The notes: generated by a model not told the origin, from the letters alone. A stretch of 64,000 nucleotides of DNA from Prescottella soli (GCF_040024445.1 NZ_CP157276.1:1-64000), one strand, 5' to 3'; counted from the stretch's first letter, positions 45,779-54,904 are shown. Numbers and translations are program-made.

Positions 45779-46086
45779 TCATATACGAACGATTCCGGGC
45801 CACGGAACCGCCGTCGTCGGTTGCAGCTCGCTAGGGGGCATCTGCGCGGATGCAGTGGGTGGGCCGTACATCACTCGGCGGGCCTTCATCCCGGCCTTTA
45901 GCGGTGTTTCCTTGACGACGTCGCCCGTGGTGGGGCGTGGACCGGCTGGCCGCCGCCGGAGAAGATCCTTACGTGGCCAGGCCCGTTCGGTCCCCAACCT
46001 CCGAAGACGAGGTCACCTGGCTGGGCCTGTTCGATGGGGATCTCGACGCCGAAGCGGCCTGCACCTGGGTGAGGTCTCTCACCAAA
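45779..46086 (-). pseudogene. NlpC/P60 peptidase C-terminal remnant with frameshift
   Basis: Minus-strand sequence reads FGVEIPIEQAQPGDLVFGGW, then GPGHVRIFSGGGQPVHAP (catalytic His after PGH), then moves frame to TTGDVVKETPLKAGMKARRV ending GIVRI. This is the second half of an NlpC/P60 (C40) cell-wall peptidase. The catalytic Cys and everything upstream are lost. Such genes belong to secretion or conjugation modules in actinobacteria. Confidence 0.8.
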
Positions 46087-46226
46087 TAGGAAACACGCTC
46101 CAGGTGTTGCGGGTCAGGAGGTTAGGGACAGTTGCGACCCAGCTGACCGGTGTTAGCGATGAGGATGGGCCATGGCCACGTTGCGGTTGGGGTGGGTAAC
46201 AGGCCCTTTGGGGCGAGCGGCGGGCT

Positions 46227-46922
46227 TCACCGCTGGCTTTCCTGGTGGGTGAGGTAAGCGGAGAGGGCCGCTGAGGCAGTCAGGAGCGATCGGCTGTTCT
46301 GGTTGATCCGCTGGGCCCATGCGCGCACGGCGCGGTGGGCTTCAGCAGAACCGCCAGCGGCGCGGGTTTCGCGGATCACTGCCGCGATTTGGTCCAGCCG
46401 ATAGTTGGCGCGGCGCAGGAGGTGTGCCAACTCGGCGTCGTGGACGTCTTGACGGCCGTACCGGCGATGTCCCGATTTGTCTCGCATCGGTGAAAGGACT
46501 CCGGCACGCTCCCATCCGCGGAGCGCGGTCGTAGTGACCCCGAGTCGGCGGGCCAACTCTCCTGCGCTGAGCGAGCAATATCTGATCGACGGCGGTGGGT
46601 CCTGATGGACATGACCCAGCGTGTCGTCCAGCATCCGCACAGCGTCCCGGTCGACGAGCAACTGCGCATGGGCTCGGTCAAGGGCTTCCAATGCCCGTGT
46701 CGTCTCGCCCATGTTGAAGGCCACCATGATCTCGCGCGCGGGCCCGTGACCAATCGCGGACACGAGGGCGACGAATGCCTCGAGCGCGGCTAGGTGCAGC
46801 TCGCTGTAGCGCCGGTAGCCGTTGGCGAGACGTGTTGCGGGCGGCAGAATGCCGGCCTCCTCGTAGTTGCGCACCGCCTGCTGGGAAACAGCCACTGCTC
46901 GTGCGAGATCCACCGGCCGCAT
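46227..46922 (-). CDS. TioE-like regulator with two MerR-type HTH domains
   Basis: The 231-aa protein begins with a MerR HTH (VDLARAVAVSQQAVRNYEEA, GILPPATRLANGYRRYS) and has a second one near residue 115 (SAGELARRLGVTTTALRGWE, GHRRYGRQDV). This double arrangement is typical of TioE-family regulators. No Cys-based metal site. Divergent from the immunity-like pair across 87 bp. Confidence 0.9.
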   Translation of the reverse strand: MRPVDLARAVAVSQQAVRNYEEAGILPPATRLANGYRRYSELHLAALEAFVALVSAIGHGPAREIMVAFNMGETTRALEALDRAHAQLLVDRDAVRMLDDTLGHVHQDPPPSIRYCSLSAGELARRLGVTTTALRGWERAGVLSPMRDKSGHRRYGRQDVHDAELAHLLRRANYRLDQIAAVIRETRAAGGSAEAHRAVRAWAQRINQNSRSLLTASAALSAYLTHQESQR

Positions 46923-46930
46923 TCATCCTC

Positions 46931-46994
46931 CTTTGAAGCTTCGCACTCCATATCCGCAGGCAGGTTGCGCAAACATTCAACCGAGAGTTCAAAG
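46931..46994. promoter_or_regulatory. Divergent promoter region with CTTTGAA/TTCAAAG arms
   Basis: CTTTGAA (46931-46937) and TTCAAAG (46988-46994) form a wide inverted repeat, and TTCAA recurs at 46976-46980, in the 87 bp between the MerR gene and the immunity-like operon. Possible regulator sites. Confidence 0.45.
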
Positions 46995-47009
46995 TTACGA
47001 TCAGAGAGC

Positions 47010-47618
47010 GTGAACATCCAGCCAGAATTCCCCACACGGCGCGAACCGCGTCCTCCAGACTTCGCCTTGACCTTGGACGAGCTCAGGGCGGTGACGGCTT
47101 TTGCCGTGTCCTCGGCTGAACAGGTACTCCCGTTCTTCGAAGCGCATCGGCCGCACGACAGCAGGCCACGTGGGGCGCTCGCGGCCGCCGCCGCTTTCGT
47201 CAACGGGGACCACCGATCCCGTGCCCAGCGAGTGACGGCAGCCGCCGCCCACCGTGCCGGAAAGGAAGCCGCATCGCCTGTGCCGTACCACGCCGCGATG
47301 GCTGCAGGTGATGCCGCCGCGTCGGCATACCTGCATCCGCTGGCGGACGCACCCCAGGTCAACCACATCCTGCGGGCATCGGCGCACACCATCCGTGTCT
47401 TCGAGCTATGCCCCCGCGAGGAGGCAGCCGAGGACAACCCGGTCGAGCGCATCGCCAACCTCGCGACCCCGCTGCTCATCGACGTCCTCCACCGCTACCC
47501 GCGGATCGGTGGCGGCACGAATCGGGTCAGCCAACTCGTGCACGAACTCGACGGGCGTCTGCGAGACCAGTCGCCAACCCCGCCTACGCGAGATGGCCGA
47601 GTGATGGAGCAGCGATGA
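47010..47618 (+). CDS. Imm-5-like putative immunity protein, copy 1
   Basis: The 202-aa protein from GTG 47010 matches the pattern of the putative immunity family I know as Imm-5: AEQVLPFFEAHRPHDSRPRG, AAAAFVNGDHRSRAQRVTAA and AAHRAGKEAAS helices, then a longer C-terminus. Such proteins are inferred from context to neutralise toxins. No toxin gene lies next to it. Ends 4 bp inside the next gene (ATGA). Confidence 0.8.
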   Translation: MNIQPEFPTRREPRPPDFALTLDELRAVTAFAVSSAEQVLPFFEAHRPHDSRPRGALAAAAAFVNGDHRSRAQRVTAAAAHRAGKEAASPVPYHAAMAAGDAAASAYLHPLADAPQVNHILRASAHTIRVFELCPREEAAEDNPVERIANLATPLLIDVLHRYPRIGGGTNRVSQLVHELDGRLRDQSPTPPTRDGRVMEQR

Positions 47619-48124
47619 TCCTGCCCAAGGTCCGAGACCCCCGCATGGTGACCATCCGTCGGGGTGGCTCGCTGACCGATGCCGATCATCGGTTGCTCGC
47701 GCTCTGGGCGGCAGAGTGCGCCGAGCATGTTCTGTGCCATTTCGAGCGCGAGCAGCCTGACGACCCACGTCCCCGAGACGCCGTCGCGGCCGCCCGAGCA
47801 TGGGCCCGCGGTGACATGCCGATGATGCAGGCACGCGCAGTAGGTGGACACGCGATGGGCGCCGCAAGGCCCCTCGTCGGCGCGGCTCGGTTCGCTGCCT
47901 ACGCGGCCGGGCAGGCCGCATGCGTTGGACACGTCGCCGAACATGATCTCGGCGCTGCGGCATACGCGATCAAGGCAGTTCGAAGCGCGCAACCCGACAA
48001 TTCTTGGGCAGGCCGAATCGAGCGTGACTGGCAGCGCGACAAGCTTCCTGAACCGGTCCGGAGGCTCGTCCTCGAGGACCAAGCCCGGCGCAACAGCATC
48101 TGCTGGTCAGTGTTCTCCGACTGA
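47615..48124 (+). CDS. Imm-5-like putative immunity protein, copy 2
   Basis: The 169-aa protein fits the family closely: LALWAAECAEHVLCHFE, PDDPRPRDAVAAARAWARGD, VGGHAMGAARPL, AYAAGQAACVGHVAEHDLGA and AAYAIKAV. It is coupled to copy 1 by ATGA overlap. Paralogy is distant, so they may bind different partners. Probably co-regulated by the divergent TioE-like protein. Confidence 0.85.
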   Translation: MILPKVRDPRMVTIRRGGSLTDADHRLLALWAAECAEHVLCHFEREQPDDPRPRDAVAAARAWARGDMPMMQARAVGGHAMGAARPLVGAARFAAYAAGQAACVGHVAEHDLGAAAYAIKAVRSAQPDNSWAGRIERDWQRDKLPEPVRRLVLEDQARRNSICWSVFSD

Positions 48125-48750
48125 GTTGAGACTCGTGCCTCCAACGCGCAGAGCTACGCGCCGAACTGACCGGCAGCCGGATTCCGTCCCCACAAGGGGC
48201 GGCGGCACCGGACGTTGAGCCGGCAGCAGCGTCGGGTCGAAGAGGATCGGAACGCGGAAGAGAGAAGGGCCAGCGGGCACTGGCGCAGTCACCGAGGAAG
48301 TGCCGAGGCCACTGCCGCCGATCGGACCCGGTACGGCGACGGCGAGGACGATCGACTGTGCAGTCCCGGAACTCGCTTCCGGGGTACATCGCCTGGGCGC
48401 TGGAAGTGGTGCGCGGTGGCGTTCTCCTCTAGTAAGGCGTGTGGGACGCGGGACTTGTGATGGATGCAGTAGCCGTTGGCGCTCGCCCATCGTCGAACGA
48501 CGTCCAGGCCGTTGGCAGACGCGGAGATCATGCCGCCGCACCGTTTGTGGCCGCCGATGCGACGCGCGTCGCGGATGTAGCTGTCGAGCAGGCGACGGTG
48601 GGCGGGCAGTCCGCGGGCAGGCCGGCAAACGAGCATTCTCTCCGCGTTCGTGCCGGAGAGCTCTAGCCAGTCGTCGAGTGTTGGTGGCGCAGCAGCCGCA
48701 GAGTTTGAAGACGTTGGTAAGTATCAGCGGACATCCGGACACTTCTTCAT
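48125..48750. other. 626-bp gap with a possible Lsr2-like domain frame
   Basis: No clear intact gene. On the minus strand, 48289-48531, ATG 48531 opens MISASANGLDVVRRWASANG, then YCIHHKSRVPHALLEEN, resembling the DNA-binding C-terminal domain of Lsr2 (RxWAxxNGxxVxxRGRIPxxVLEAY), but RGR is replaced by KSR and the remainder is atypical. Nothing else recognised. Confidence 0.35.
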
Positions 48751-49320
48751 ATGGGAGAGGAACAGCCGGGTTCACCGGCACCGGGGGATGTTGTGCGGTT
48801 CACCGCGCTGTGGGGCGACTATGTCGGGCGGGTGTCCGCGTATGCCTGCCGACACGTGGATCATCACACCGCACAGGAGGTGGTGTCCGAGACGTTCATG
48901 GTCGCGTGGCGGCGGCTGCCGGAGGTCCCCGAAAAGGCACTGCCCTGGCTGCTAGTGGTTGCCCGCAACACCATGTCGAATCAGCGCCGCACCGATCGCC
49001 GCCGCGACGCGTTGACCGAGAAGATGGCCCGCATCGAACACGTCGCGGGGTCGACGCCGGGCGCCGACATCACGGTCACCGACCGAGCCGAAGTGCTCGA
49101 GGCCCTGGCGACCTTGACGTCGACGGAGCGCGAGGCGCTGCTCCTGACCGCGTGGGACGGGTTGAGCGCCGCCGAGGCTGCCCGCGTTGTGGGGTGTTCC
49201 GTCCCGGCCATGCACGTGCGGTTGTTTCGTGCCCGACGTCGTTTGCAGGCCGGCCCCGGCACTGACGCCGTCGACCCGATCCTGCTGGGGGCCAGCACCG
49301 AACCGAGGAGCATCCGATGA
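48751..49320 (+). CDS. ECF sigma factor
   Basis: The 189-aa protein has region 2 ALWGDYVGRVSAYACRHVDH and EVVSETFMVAWRRLPEVPEK, with WLLVVARNTMSNQRR. Region 4 shows TSTEREALLLTAWDGLSAAE and the HTH VVGCSVPAMHVRLFRARRRL. Missing C-terminal extension. It is coupled to the next gene by ATGA overlap, and that gene is probably its membrane anti-sigma partner. Confidence 0.93.
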   Translation: MGEEQPGSPAPGDVVRFTALWGDYVGRVSAYACRHVDHHTAQEVVSETFMVAWRRLPEVPEKALPWLLVVARNTMSNQRRTDRRRDALTEKMARIEHVAGSTPGADITVTDRAEVLEALATLTSTEREALLLTAWDGLSAAEAARVVGCSVPAMHVRLFRARRRLQAGPGTDAVDPILLGASTEPRSIR

Positions 49321-50081
49321 CGAAGGACCTGTTGAAGACCCTCGAGGCCATGCGACCCGACACCGGCGCCGACCGACTGTGGCCGCAGCATGGGCTGGCC
49401 ACCGAACGGGCCCGCATCGTGGCGACCACCTCCACACCGACGGCTCCCGCGGTGCGGCCCAGGCGGGTCGGTGCGGTGGCTCTCACCGCGGCACTGTTCG
49501 CGGTGGGCGCCATCGGCGCGTGCGCGGCCGCCACCGGGCTGATGCCGAAGGCGTTCACCGACCACTACTACTTCTGGCGGGATCTCCCGGGACCGGGGGA
49601 GACCGCGGTGGACCCCGCTGCCGCCGAGCGCATTGCGTCCATCCCCGGCCCGGACGGCCGTGTGTTCAGCGTCTTCGTGGCGCGCGGTGCCGGAAGCCAG
49701 CGGTGCCTGGCCGCGGTGTTCGAGAGCGCCGCCAGTGCCGCGGACGCCGGACCGTCGGAGTTCACCGACCTGGGCGGCCGGTGCAGGCAGGGACCCGAGG
49801 GTTCGGGTGAATTTTCATTCGGCGACGGTGCCGGCGTGATGGTCGCGGAATACGGCGCCGGTGCCGACGGCGAGGAGCTCCCGACAGCGTTCACCTACGA
49901 CGCAGTAGCAGGAGCTGCGGTGCGTGCCGAACTGCGCATGAGCACCGGGCAGGTGCTGCCCACGGTCCTCGCCGACGGCAGCTTCTACGGCTGGTTCCCG
50001 ACACCGGCGGCCGGCAGTCCCCGCCCGGTCCTCACCGGATATGCCCCCGACGGCACGGTCGTCGGAAGCATCGAAATCTGA
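49317..50081 (+). CDS. Membrane partner of ECF sigma (probable anti-sigma / CU044-like)
   Basis: The 254-aa protein has an N-terminal cytoplasmic ~50 residues (LLKTLEAMRPDTGADRLWP), one TM helix (VGAVALTAALFAVGAIGACA, ~52-72) and a large extracytoplasmic domain. There is no zinc-finger HxxxCxxC. This layout matches genes paired with ECF sigma factors in actinobacteria. Expected to hold the sigma factor until an envelope signal. Confidence 0.8.
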   Translation: MTKDLLKTLEAMRPDTGADRLWPQHGLATERARIVATTSTPTAPAVRPRRVGAVALTAALFAVGAIGACAAATGLMPKAFTDHYYFWRDLPGPGETAVDPAAAERIASIPGPDGRVFSVFVARGAGSQRCLAAVFESAASAADAGPSEFTDLGGRCRQGPEGSGEFSFGDGAGVMVAEYGAGADGEELPTAFTYDAVAGAAVRAELRMSTGQVLPTVLADGSFYGWFPTPAAGSPRPVLTGYAPDGTVVGSIEI

Positions 50082-50380
50082 CCGAACTTCTGATTCCGCT
50101 CTGGCGCGGAAAGATACCGGCTGTTGTATGGGTGAGATGTCGGTGGTGTACGCGGCCACGACGCCGACGGTGAGCAGCCAGCAGGTCGAGCGGATCGCTC
50201 AGGCGGTGACGTCGTGGTGAATCGCCGGGTCGGCCGGTCGCTGCTGCTCGACTCGTCGTCGGTGTGCCGGTGCACGCGGGTGGGGCGCCGCGGATCGGCG
50301 ATGAGCGACCCGACTCAACTGTGCAGATGGCGCGGCTCCATGGTTGCAGTGGCGGCGCTATCGGCGTGGGATGCCCACGC

Positions 50381-50803
50381 ATGGGGTGGATAATCAGGCA
50401 GATCGGTGTCGCGTCTGGGGTGGGAGCTGTTGCAGCCCTTGGAACACTACGCAGTGGCCTCTCCGTGGGTGTGGTGCTCCTTGTGATGCCAGTCGGTGCG
50501 TTGATCGGAGCCGTGGTCGGGTCCGTGTCGATCGTGGGCGGTCATCTGGCTATGCGGTCGGCTCAGGCTTGGCCGCCGCGATCGACTCGGTGGTGGCGTC
50601 AGCGGTTCGGGATCTGTTCGGCCGCCGCGGTGTTCTTGCTGATGGCCGCGTTCTTTGTGTGGAGTGTGTTGGCTTCGGCGGCGCAGGGGTATGCGCTCTC
50701 GGGTACCGGCTGGTTCCTTGGGATTTCGGTGGCGTGTGCTGCAGTGACATACGCGTGCACGATCTTCCTGGCGCCGGCCGTTGACTCCTCTGTGCTTCGT
50801 TGA
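50381..50803 (+). CDS. Four-TM membrane protein, paralog 1
   Basis: The 140-aa protein has helices near residues 4-25, 28-55 (LLVMPVGALIGAVVGSVSIV), 80-98 (AAVFLLMAAFFVWSVLAS) and 110-132, with a conserved loop AMRSAQAWPPRSTRWWRQRF. Its paralog is at 61987, with shared loop and C-terminus (TIFLAPA). Family unknown. Directly after the stop comes a 170-bp block that is 92% identical after the paralog. Confidence 0.8.
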   Translation: MGWIIRQIGVASGVGAVAALGTLRSGLSVGVVLLVMPVGALIGAVVGSVSIVGGHLAMRSAQAWPPRSTRWWRQRFGICSAAAVFLLMAAFFVWSVLASAAQGYALSGTGWFLGISVACAAVTYACTIFLAPAVDSSVLR

Positions 50804-50973
50804 TGTTTGAGCTGGGACGACCAAGGTGGATGGGACGTCGACGTTAGTGCGGGTCCTCGACAGTGACGTTCTTCAGCTGTGATCCTCAGCTGTCAGTCGC
50901 GTGAATCTGACAGCTGAAAGTCGCAGGTATCAGCTGTTTTCGGCCTACCTCCATCTCGTGGAGAAGCAGCGAA
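50804..50973 (+). repeat. 170-bp conserved non-coding element, copy 1
   Basis: Gap-free alignment with 62413-62582 shows 156 of 170 matches by eye. It holds four CAGCTG palindromes (50874, 50887, 50911, 50931). An 11-bp perfect hairpin, TCAGCTGTCAG / CTGACAGCTGA at 50886-50917 with a 10-nt loop, could be a terminator or structured RNA. Confidence 0.9.
50886..50917. terminator. 11-bp perfect hairpin in conserved element
   Basis: TCAGCTGTCAG (50886-50896) and CTGACAGCTGA (50907-50917) flank TCGCGTGAAT. It sits between the convergent membrane-protein and lepB genes. In the second copy of the element the right arm is degraded. Confidence 0.7.
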
Positions 50974-50990
50974 CTACGCGGTCACCCGTG

Positions 50991-51791
50991 CTACTGCGGA
51001 TCGATGGCGTGGACGGCGCCCCAGCGAGACGGAGGCAGGACGATGAAGCGGACCTTGCCGATGATGTCCGAGACCGGGATGGTTCCTTGCCGGTCGTCGC
51101 TCATAAGGAATCGTGAGTCCTTGGAGTTCGCACGGTTGTCGCCCATCACCCACACGTTGCCCTCCGGGACGGTGACGGGGCCGAAGAACCTGCCCTGGCA
51201 TGCGCTGTCGTCGCCGGGCATTGTGCGATCGATGTATGTCTCGGACAAGGGTTTTCCGTCGACCATCACGGCGGGATCCTCGGGTAGGCACTGCACCTTC
51301 TGCCCTCCCACCGCGATCACGCGTTTGACCAGATCGTTCTCGTCCGGCGGGACCAGGCCGACCGAGGACCCCAGGTTCTCCGCGCCGCGGACGATGACGT
51401 TGCTCGACCGTGTCGATTGGTAGTCCTCGCTCCACGACGGTGGACCCTTGAACACCACAACGTCACCCGGCTCGGGGTCACCGAATCGATAGGACACCGT
51501 GTCCACGACGATCCGGTCGCCCGTACACCCGGTGCAGCCGTGCAACGTCGGCTCCATCGACTCCGACGGAATCAGATACACCCGTGCGAGGAACGTCTGG
51601 AGCAGAAAACTCAGTACCAGTGCGACAACCACGAGAATCGGCAACTCCAGCAGGAACGACCTTTGCTGCTACGGCGGGTTGTCCTTGCCGACGGAGGAGT
51701 TCGGGTCCGCCTGTGTGCCATCAGAACCCGAGACTGCCCCTTTTTGTGCCCCGTCTCCACGGTTCGACTCGGAATCGTCGTCGCCTGTCAT
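50991..51791 (-). pseudogene. lepB: Signal peptidase I with in-frame TAG after its N-terminal tail
   Basis: Leader peptidase cleaves Sec/Tat signals. ATG 51791 opens a 40-residue acidic cytoplasmic tail (MTGDDDSESNRGDGAQ...), then TAG at 51671-51669, then in the same frame QQRSFLLELPILVVVALVL and the TM helix. The catalytic Ser is in YLIPSESMEPTLHGC and the Lys in LVKRVIAVGG; MGDNR box and the C-terminus WGAVHAIDPQ are intact. Close to mycobacterial LepB. Translation from a TTG at 51644 could yield an almost complete enzyme. Housekeeping lepB probably lies elsewhere. Confidence 0.88.
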
Positions 51792-51890
51792 GGTCGGCCA
51801 GGTTATCGGAGTTGCACTGATCAGTCGGATGACACGGTCGATCCTCCCCAACGTTGCTATGTCCTCACACCGGCGTCCCATCGTCGACAC

Positions 51891-52221
51891 GATGAAGGTG
51901 AGGGACGCCGGCATAGTCGCTCTGGTGGCAGGCCTTGCGGCTGCCGGGGTGATCTATCTGCACGAATGGCCACCGACGCGTCCCGACGCAGCGCAGGTGG
52001 CTGCAGAAGTGACATGTCTGGATCCAGGCATGTTCCCCGGTCACTTCCCGTCGCCGGCGCCACAGACCTTCCCGCCACCTGAACCAGGAACGGTCCCCGA
52101 GAGTTTCAATCCTGTGGCCGTCCTGACTTGCGGCGGCGGCTCGGGCAGAACGAAGGTTGGTGAGCGTCGTTCTATTGGCGATTGTCAAACAGGACAGTCG
52201 CACGACGACCCAGACCTGTGA
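51891..52221 (+). CDS. Exported/anchored protein, C-terminus probably altered
   Basis: ATG 51891 gives 110 aa. An N-terminal hydrophobic segment (IVALVAGLAAAGVIYL) precedes a Pro-rich part (MFPGHFPSPAPQTFPPPEPG) with one Cys pair. After residue ~80 composition becomes Gly/Arg-rich and unlike the start, suggesting truncation or frameshift near 52130. Divergent from lepB. Confidence 0.5.
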
Positions 52222-52289
52222 TGTTGCGCGGATGAACCGCGTCCGGGAATCGATGAATCAAACAAGGCCGACTAAAACGTGTGTAGGTC

Positions 52290-52421
52290 GTGATCCTCGC
52301 GGCGCGGCGCAGCGAGGACTTGGTCAAGGAGGCCGCACACGTACGCGCAGCCAGCCGTTGCCCCGCTGAACTATTCACCGACATGCTCGCCACACAGGAT
52401 CCGTCGGTGTTGCGACGTTGA
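52290..52421 (+). other. Short frame resembling a protein C-terminus
   Basis: GTG 52290 gives 43 codons (VILAARRSEDLVKEAAHVRA, then CPAELFTDMLATQDPSVLRR) following an in-frame TAG. It could be a fragment or small gene. The remainder of 52222-52481 shows nothing. Confidence 0.3.
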
Positions 52422-52481
52422 CCAGAACCCGCCTCGTCGCTGCGGGTCATTCTCAGACCGCCGTCGACAATGGGATCGTAG

Positions 52482-53282
52482 TCAGCCCCGTTGCCCCCAC
52501 ACCGAGATCATTCCCATCGCGAAATCAATGAAGGTCGGGTCGTCGAACAGGGCCATGCCCGCGTCGAACTCATTGTTGTCGAGGTGGCCCGCAGCAATGA
52601 TCGACTCTCGCATCTGGCTGCCGCCCACACGATAGAACTCTGCCATCGGGCTGCCGCCACGAACGTGCGGCACGTGCACATCGGTACCGATGTGCACGAA
52701 CCCGTGCTCGGCGAGCATCGCCGGATAGTTGCGGGCACAATTCACATCGGTACCCATCGACCGATGCATGGCGTCCCACACTCCCGCGAACAGCCTGCTG
52801 TAGAGATTGTTCGGGGAGGTGGAGCTGAGCGGATCGATGCCTTCACTCAACAGGAGCCAGCCACCCGGAGCCAACCACGACACCACACGGCGGATGACCT
52901 CTTCCCGCTCGGGCATGTGCATGAGAACAAAGCGTGCGTGGATCACATCGAAACTGCCAGGCGGGAACTCCGCTGTGGTGATGTCCGCTTCCATTACCTC
53001 GAGGTTCTCGCGGGTATTCGGATCCAGGAACGCGGTGCTGCGATCGAGGGCGATGACGCGTCCCGAGCTAGCGCGGTCGGCGAGCGAAACGGCAACCGTG
53101 CCGGTGCCCGCGCCGATGTCCAAGCACCGTGAGTCCGACCGAATCGGCAGCGAGTCGAGCCGCGCGAACGTGATCTCGTCGTATGTGTGGGTGAGTGCGT
53201 TCAAGCGATCGCGCTCATCGCTGCGCTCATGCCCGAACAGTTCGTCGCCGTACCGACCGTTGGACGTCCTCGTCTGCACCAT
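52482..53282 (-). CDS. Class I SAM-dependent methyltransferase
   Basis: The 266-aa protein has motif I LDIGAGTGTVAVSLA (~residues 54-68), an acidic loop after strand 2 (VIALDRS), motif II-like FDVIHARFVLMHMP and LAPGGWLLLSEG. The C-terminal ~100 residues form the substrate lid. Substrate unknown; small-molecule type. Monocistronic. Confidence 0.9.
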   Translation of the reverse strand: MVQTRTSNGRYGDELFGHERSDERDRLNALTHTYDEITFARLDSLPIRSDSRCLDIGAGTGTVAVSLADRASSGRVIALDRSTAFLDPNTRENLEVMEADITTAEFPPGSFDVIHARFVLMHMPEREEVIRRVVSWLAPGGWLLLSEGIDPLSSTSPNNLYSRLFAGVWDAMHRSMGTDVNCARNYPAMLAEHGFVHIGTDVHVPHVRGGSPMAEFYRVGGSQMRESIIAAGHLDNNEFDAGMALFDDPTFIDFAMGMISVWGQRG

Positions 53283-53665
53283 AGAACCCCGACCTCCATC
53301 GCACCCAGCGGGCGCATATGCGCAATTCCGACAAATCGACGATACGGTGCCACTCCGGTCAAACGACCATTAGACACGCTTCGATGTTGCGGATCAGCGA
53401 GCGCGGCGGCAGTGCAGCCGAGCGCACTCGAACGGAGCAAGTTCCCCCAGGACCTGATCGAGTCCGACGGCGACAACGACCGATGTCGCCGAACCCCACA
53501 GGGATTCGGCGCACACTCCGATCAGCACGATTCCCCTTGGCCGATCGAACTGCCTCGACCGTATCCCGAGAATCCGCGACCGGCGTGTGATCGCCGTCGT
53601 CAGGTGAGGCCAGACGCGGCGTTCGAACTGGTGTTCGAATATCGAGGGAGTGGGCGTGAGAGGCG
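53283..53665. other. 383-bp gap between methyltransferase and imuA'
   Basis: This should contain the imuA' promoter and, if LexA-controlled, an SOS box. I did not find a clear GAAC/GTTC dyad (TCGAAC-N4-GTTCGA type). No gene seen. Confidence 0.45.
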
Positions 53666-54457
53666 GTGAGACGTGTGTTGGAGTCGCGGGCCGCGACAAT
53701 CGAGCATCTGCGGCGGCGGATGGCCGAGACTCCCGCGTGCTCGGCCGGGTCGACACGTCCTTCGCTTGCCGCGCTAACCTGCACAGTTCCAACTTCCGAT
53801 ACTGACGAGCCGGATAACGAGCGGCAGCCATCGACGTCGCTGTGCACCCTGCCCGTGCCGGGCCCACTCGCCGACTTGCTGCCACATGGTGGTCTCGTCC
53901 GCGGCTCCATCGTCGAGGTCTCCGGTGTGGCGTCGCTCCAGGCGGGTCTCCTCGCCTCGGTCACGGGCTCCGGCAGGTGGGCCGCGCTGGTCGGTCGTCC
54001 CAGCCTGGGTCTGCTGGCGGCTGTGGAGATGGGCGCGGCGCTGACCTCCGCCGGTGCGCCGTCGTGAGCGACTTGGGTACGGCCGATCCGGTAGAGGTCG
54101 CGGCTGTCCTGGTCGACGGGGTCATTCTGGTGGTCCTGTCGCTCGGGGGTGTCGACGTCCCGCCGAGTCGTTCCCGCGCGGTCGCCGCTCGAACCTGGAA
54201 GAACGACTCCCTTCTCGTCGTCACCGAGGGGCGCTGGCCAACTGTCGACCTGCACCTCGACGCCCGGGCCGCCAGCTACGAGGGGATTCGGCGCCGGCTA
54301 CGGCGGGATCACCGGGGTCAGCCTCGATGTCGAGGTCACCGCCCACAGCCGCCAGACCAGTCGTGCCCGCGTCGACGTCCGCGGCGGACAGGGCGCAATC
54401 TCGTGGACGACCGCCGAACACGCGGCAGCCCCGGCTGCCCTGACGGTCGCTCGATGA
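53666..54457 (+). pseudogene. imuA': ImuA'-like mutasome protein with two compensating frameshifts
   Basis: ImuA' acts with ImuB and DnaE2 in damage-induced mutagenesis. GTG 53666 opens ESRAATIEHLRRRMAETP, PVPGPLADLLPHGGLVRGS and SVTGSGRWAALVGRPSLGLL (degenerate Walker-like). Near 54040 the frame shifts to ADLRRCAVVSDLG, TADPVEVAAVLVDGVILVVL; near 54285 it shifts back to FGAGYGGITGVSLDVEVTAH ending at TGA 54457. Each piece fits the family in order, so the ancestral gene was complete. Confidence 0.85.
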
Positions 54458-54687
54458 CCGGACCGGGCCTCGACGGCTGGACCGAATCCTTCCCGGAATC
54501 CCCGGTCCTGCGCCGACTCCTCGTACCGGCCGACGTCATCGTCGACACCTCGAGCATCTTCCCCGGCGGTGCGGGCTTCACCCGCGCCGACCTTCTCCCG
54601 CTCCGAATCCATATTTGCGCAGTGCAATTGGAAACGCGCATGCGCGGGACCCTCCGCAACTGGCTCAAGTTGGCTTCTCTGCACTAA
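54454..54687 (+). CDS. 77-aa product coupled to imuA', probably truncated
   Basis: ATG 54454 overlaps the imuA' TGA. The sequence starts MTGPGLDGWTESFPESPVLR, then VPADVIVDTSSIFPGGAGF, and does not look like ImuB, which usually follows imuA'. The last ~25 residues have unusual composition. Unrecognised; likely a fragment. Confidence 0.4.
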   Translation: MTGPGLDGWTESFPESPVLRRLLVPADVIVDTSSIFPGGAGFTRADLLPLRIHICAVQLETRMRGTLRNWLKLASLH

Positions 54688-54904
54688 GCAAGGAGACTCG
54701 CCAGCATTCGAACCAAGGTGGTTCCGAGGCGTCATCAAATTTGGGAATCGCGGACACACGGGGGAGGGCCTATCGCGGCGGCGTTCCACGGCCTCCGGAT
54801 TCGGTGGCCTCGAATCGGCTCGCAACAGCAGGGATTGGCGGAGATATGGACAGCCGACAGCATTCAGGATCGGCGCAGCTGGCCAGTACCAGAGTGTATG
54901 AGAG

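Noticed and set aside
48289-48531. Intact Lsr2-type nucleoid protein
   Set aside because: Only ~35 residues resemble the DNA-binding domain, the RGR AT-hook is KSR, and the dimerisation domain is absent; kept only as a note in the gap entry.
26544-51671. Amber (TAG) recoding in this organism
   Set aside because: Only two such genes plus dead integrases; many normal genes use TAG as their stop here, and no pyl or sel genes or suppressor tRNA are seen. Nonsense mutation or error is simpler.
54454-54687. ImuB N-terminus after imuA'
   Set aside because: The expected ImuB Y-family polymerase start (LWCxDWPxxA-type) is not present, so I did not name it.
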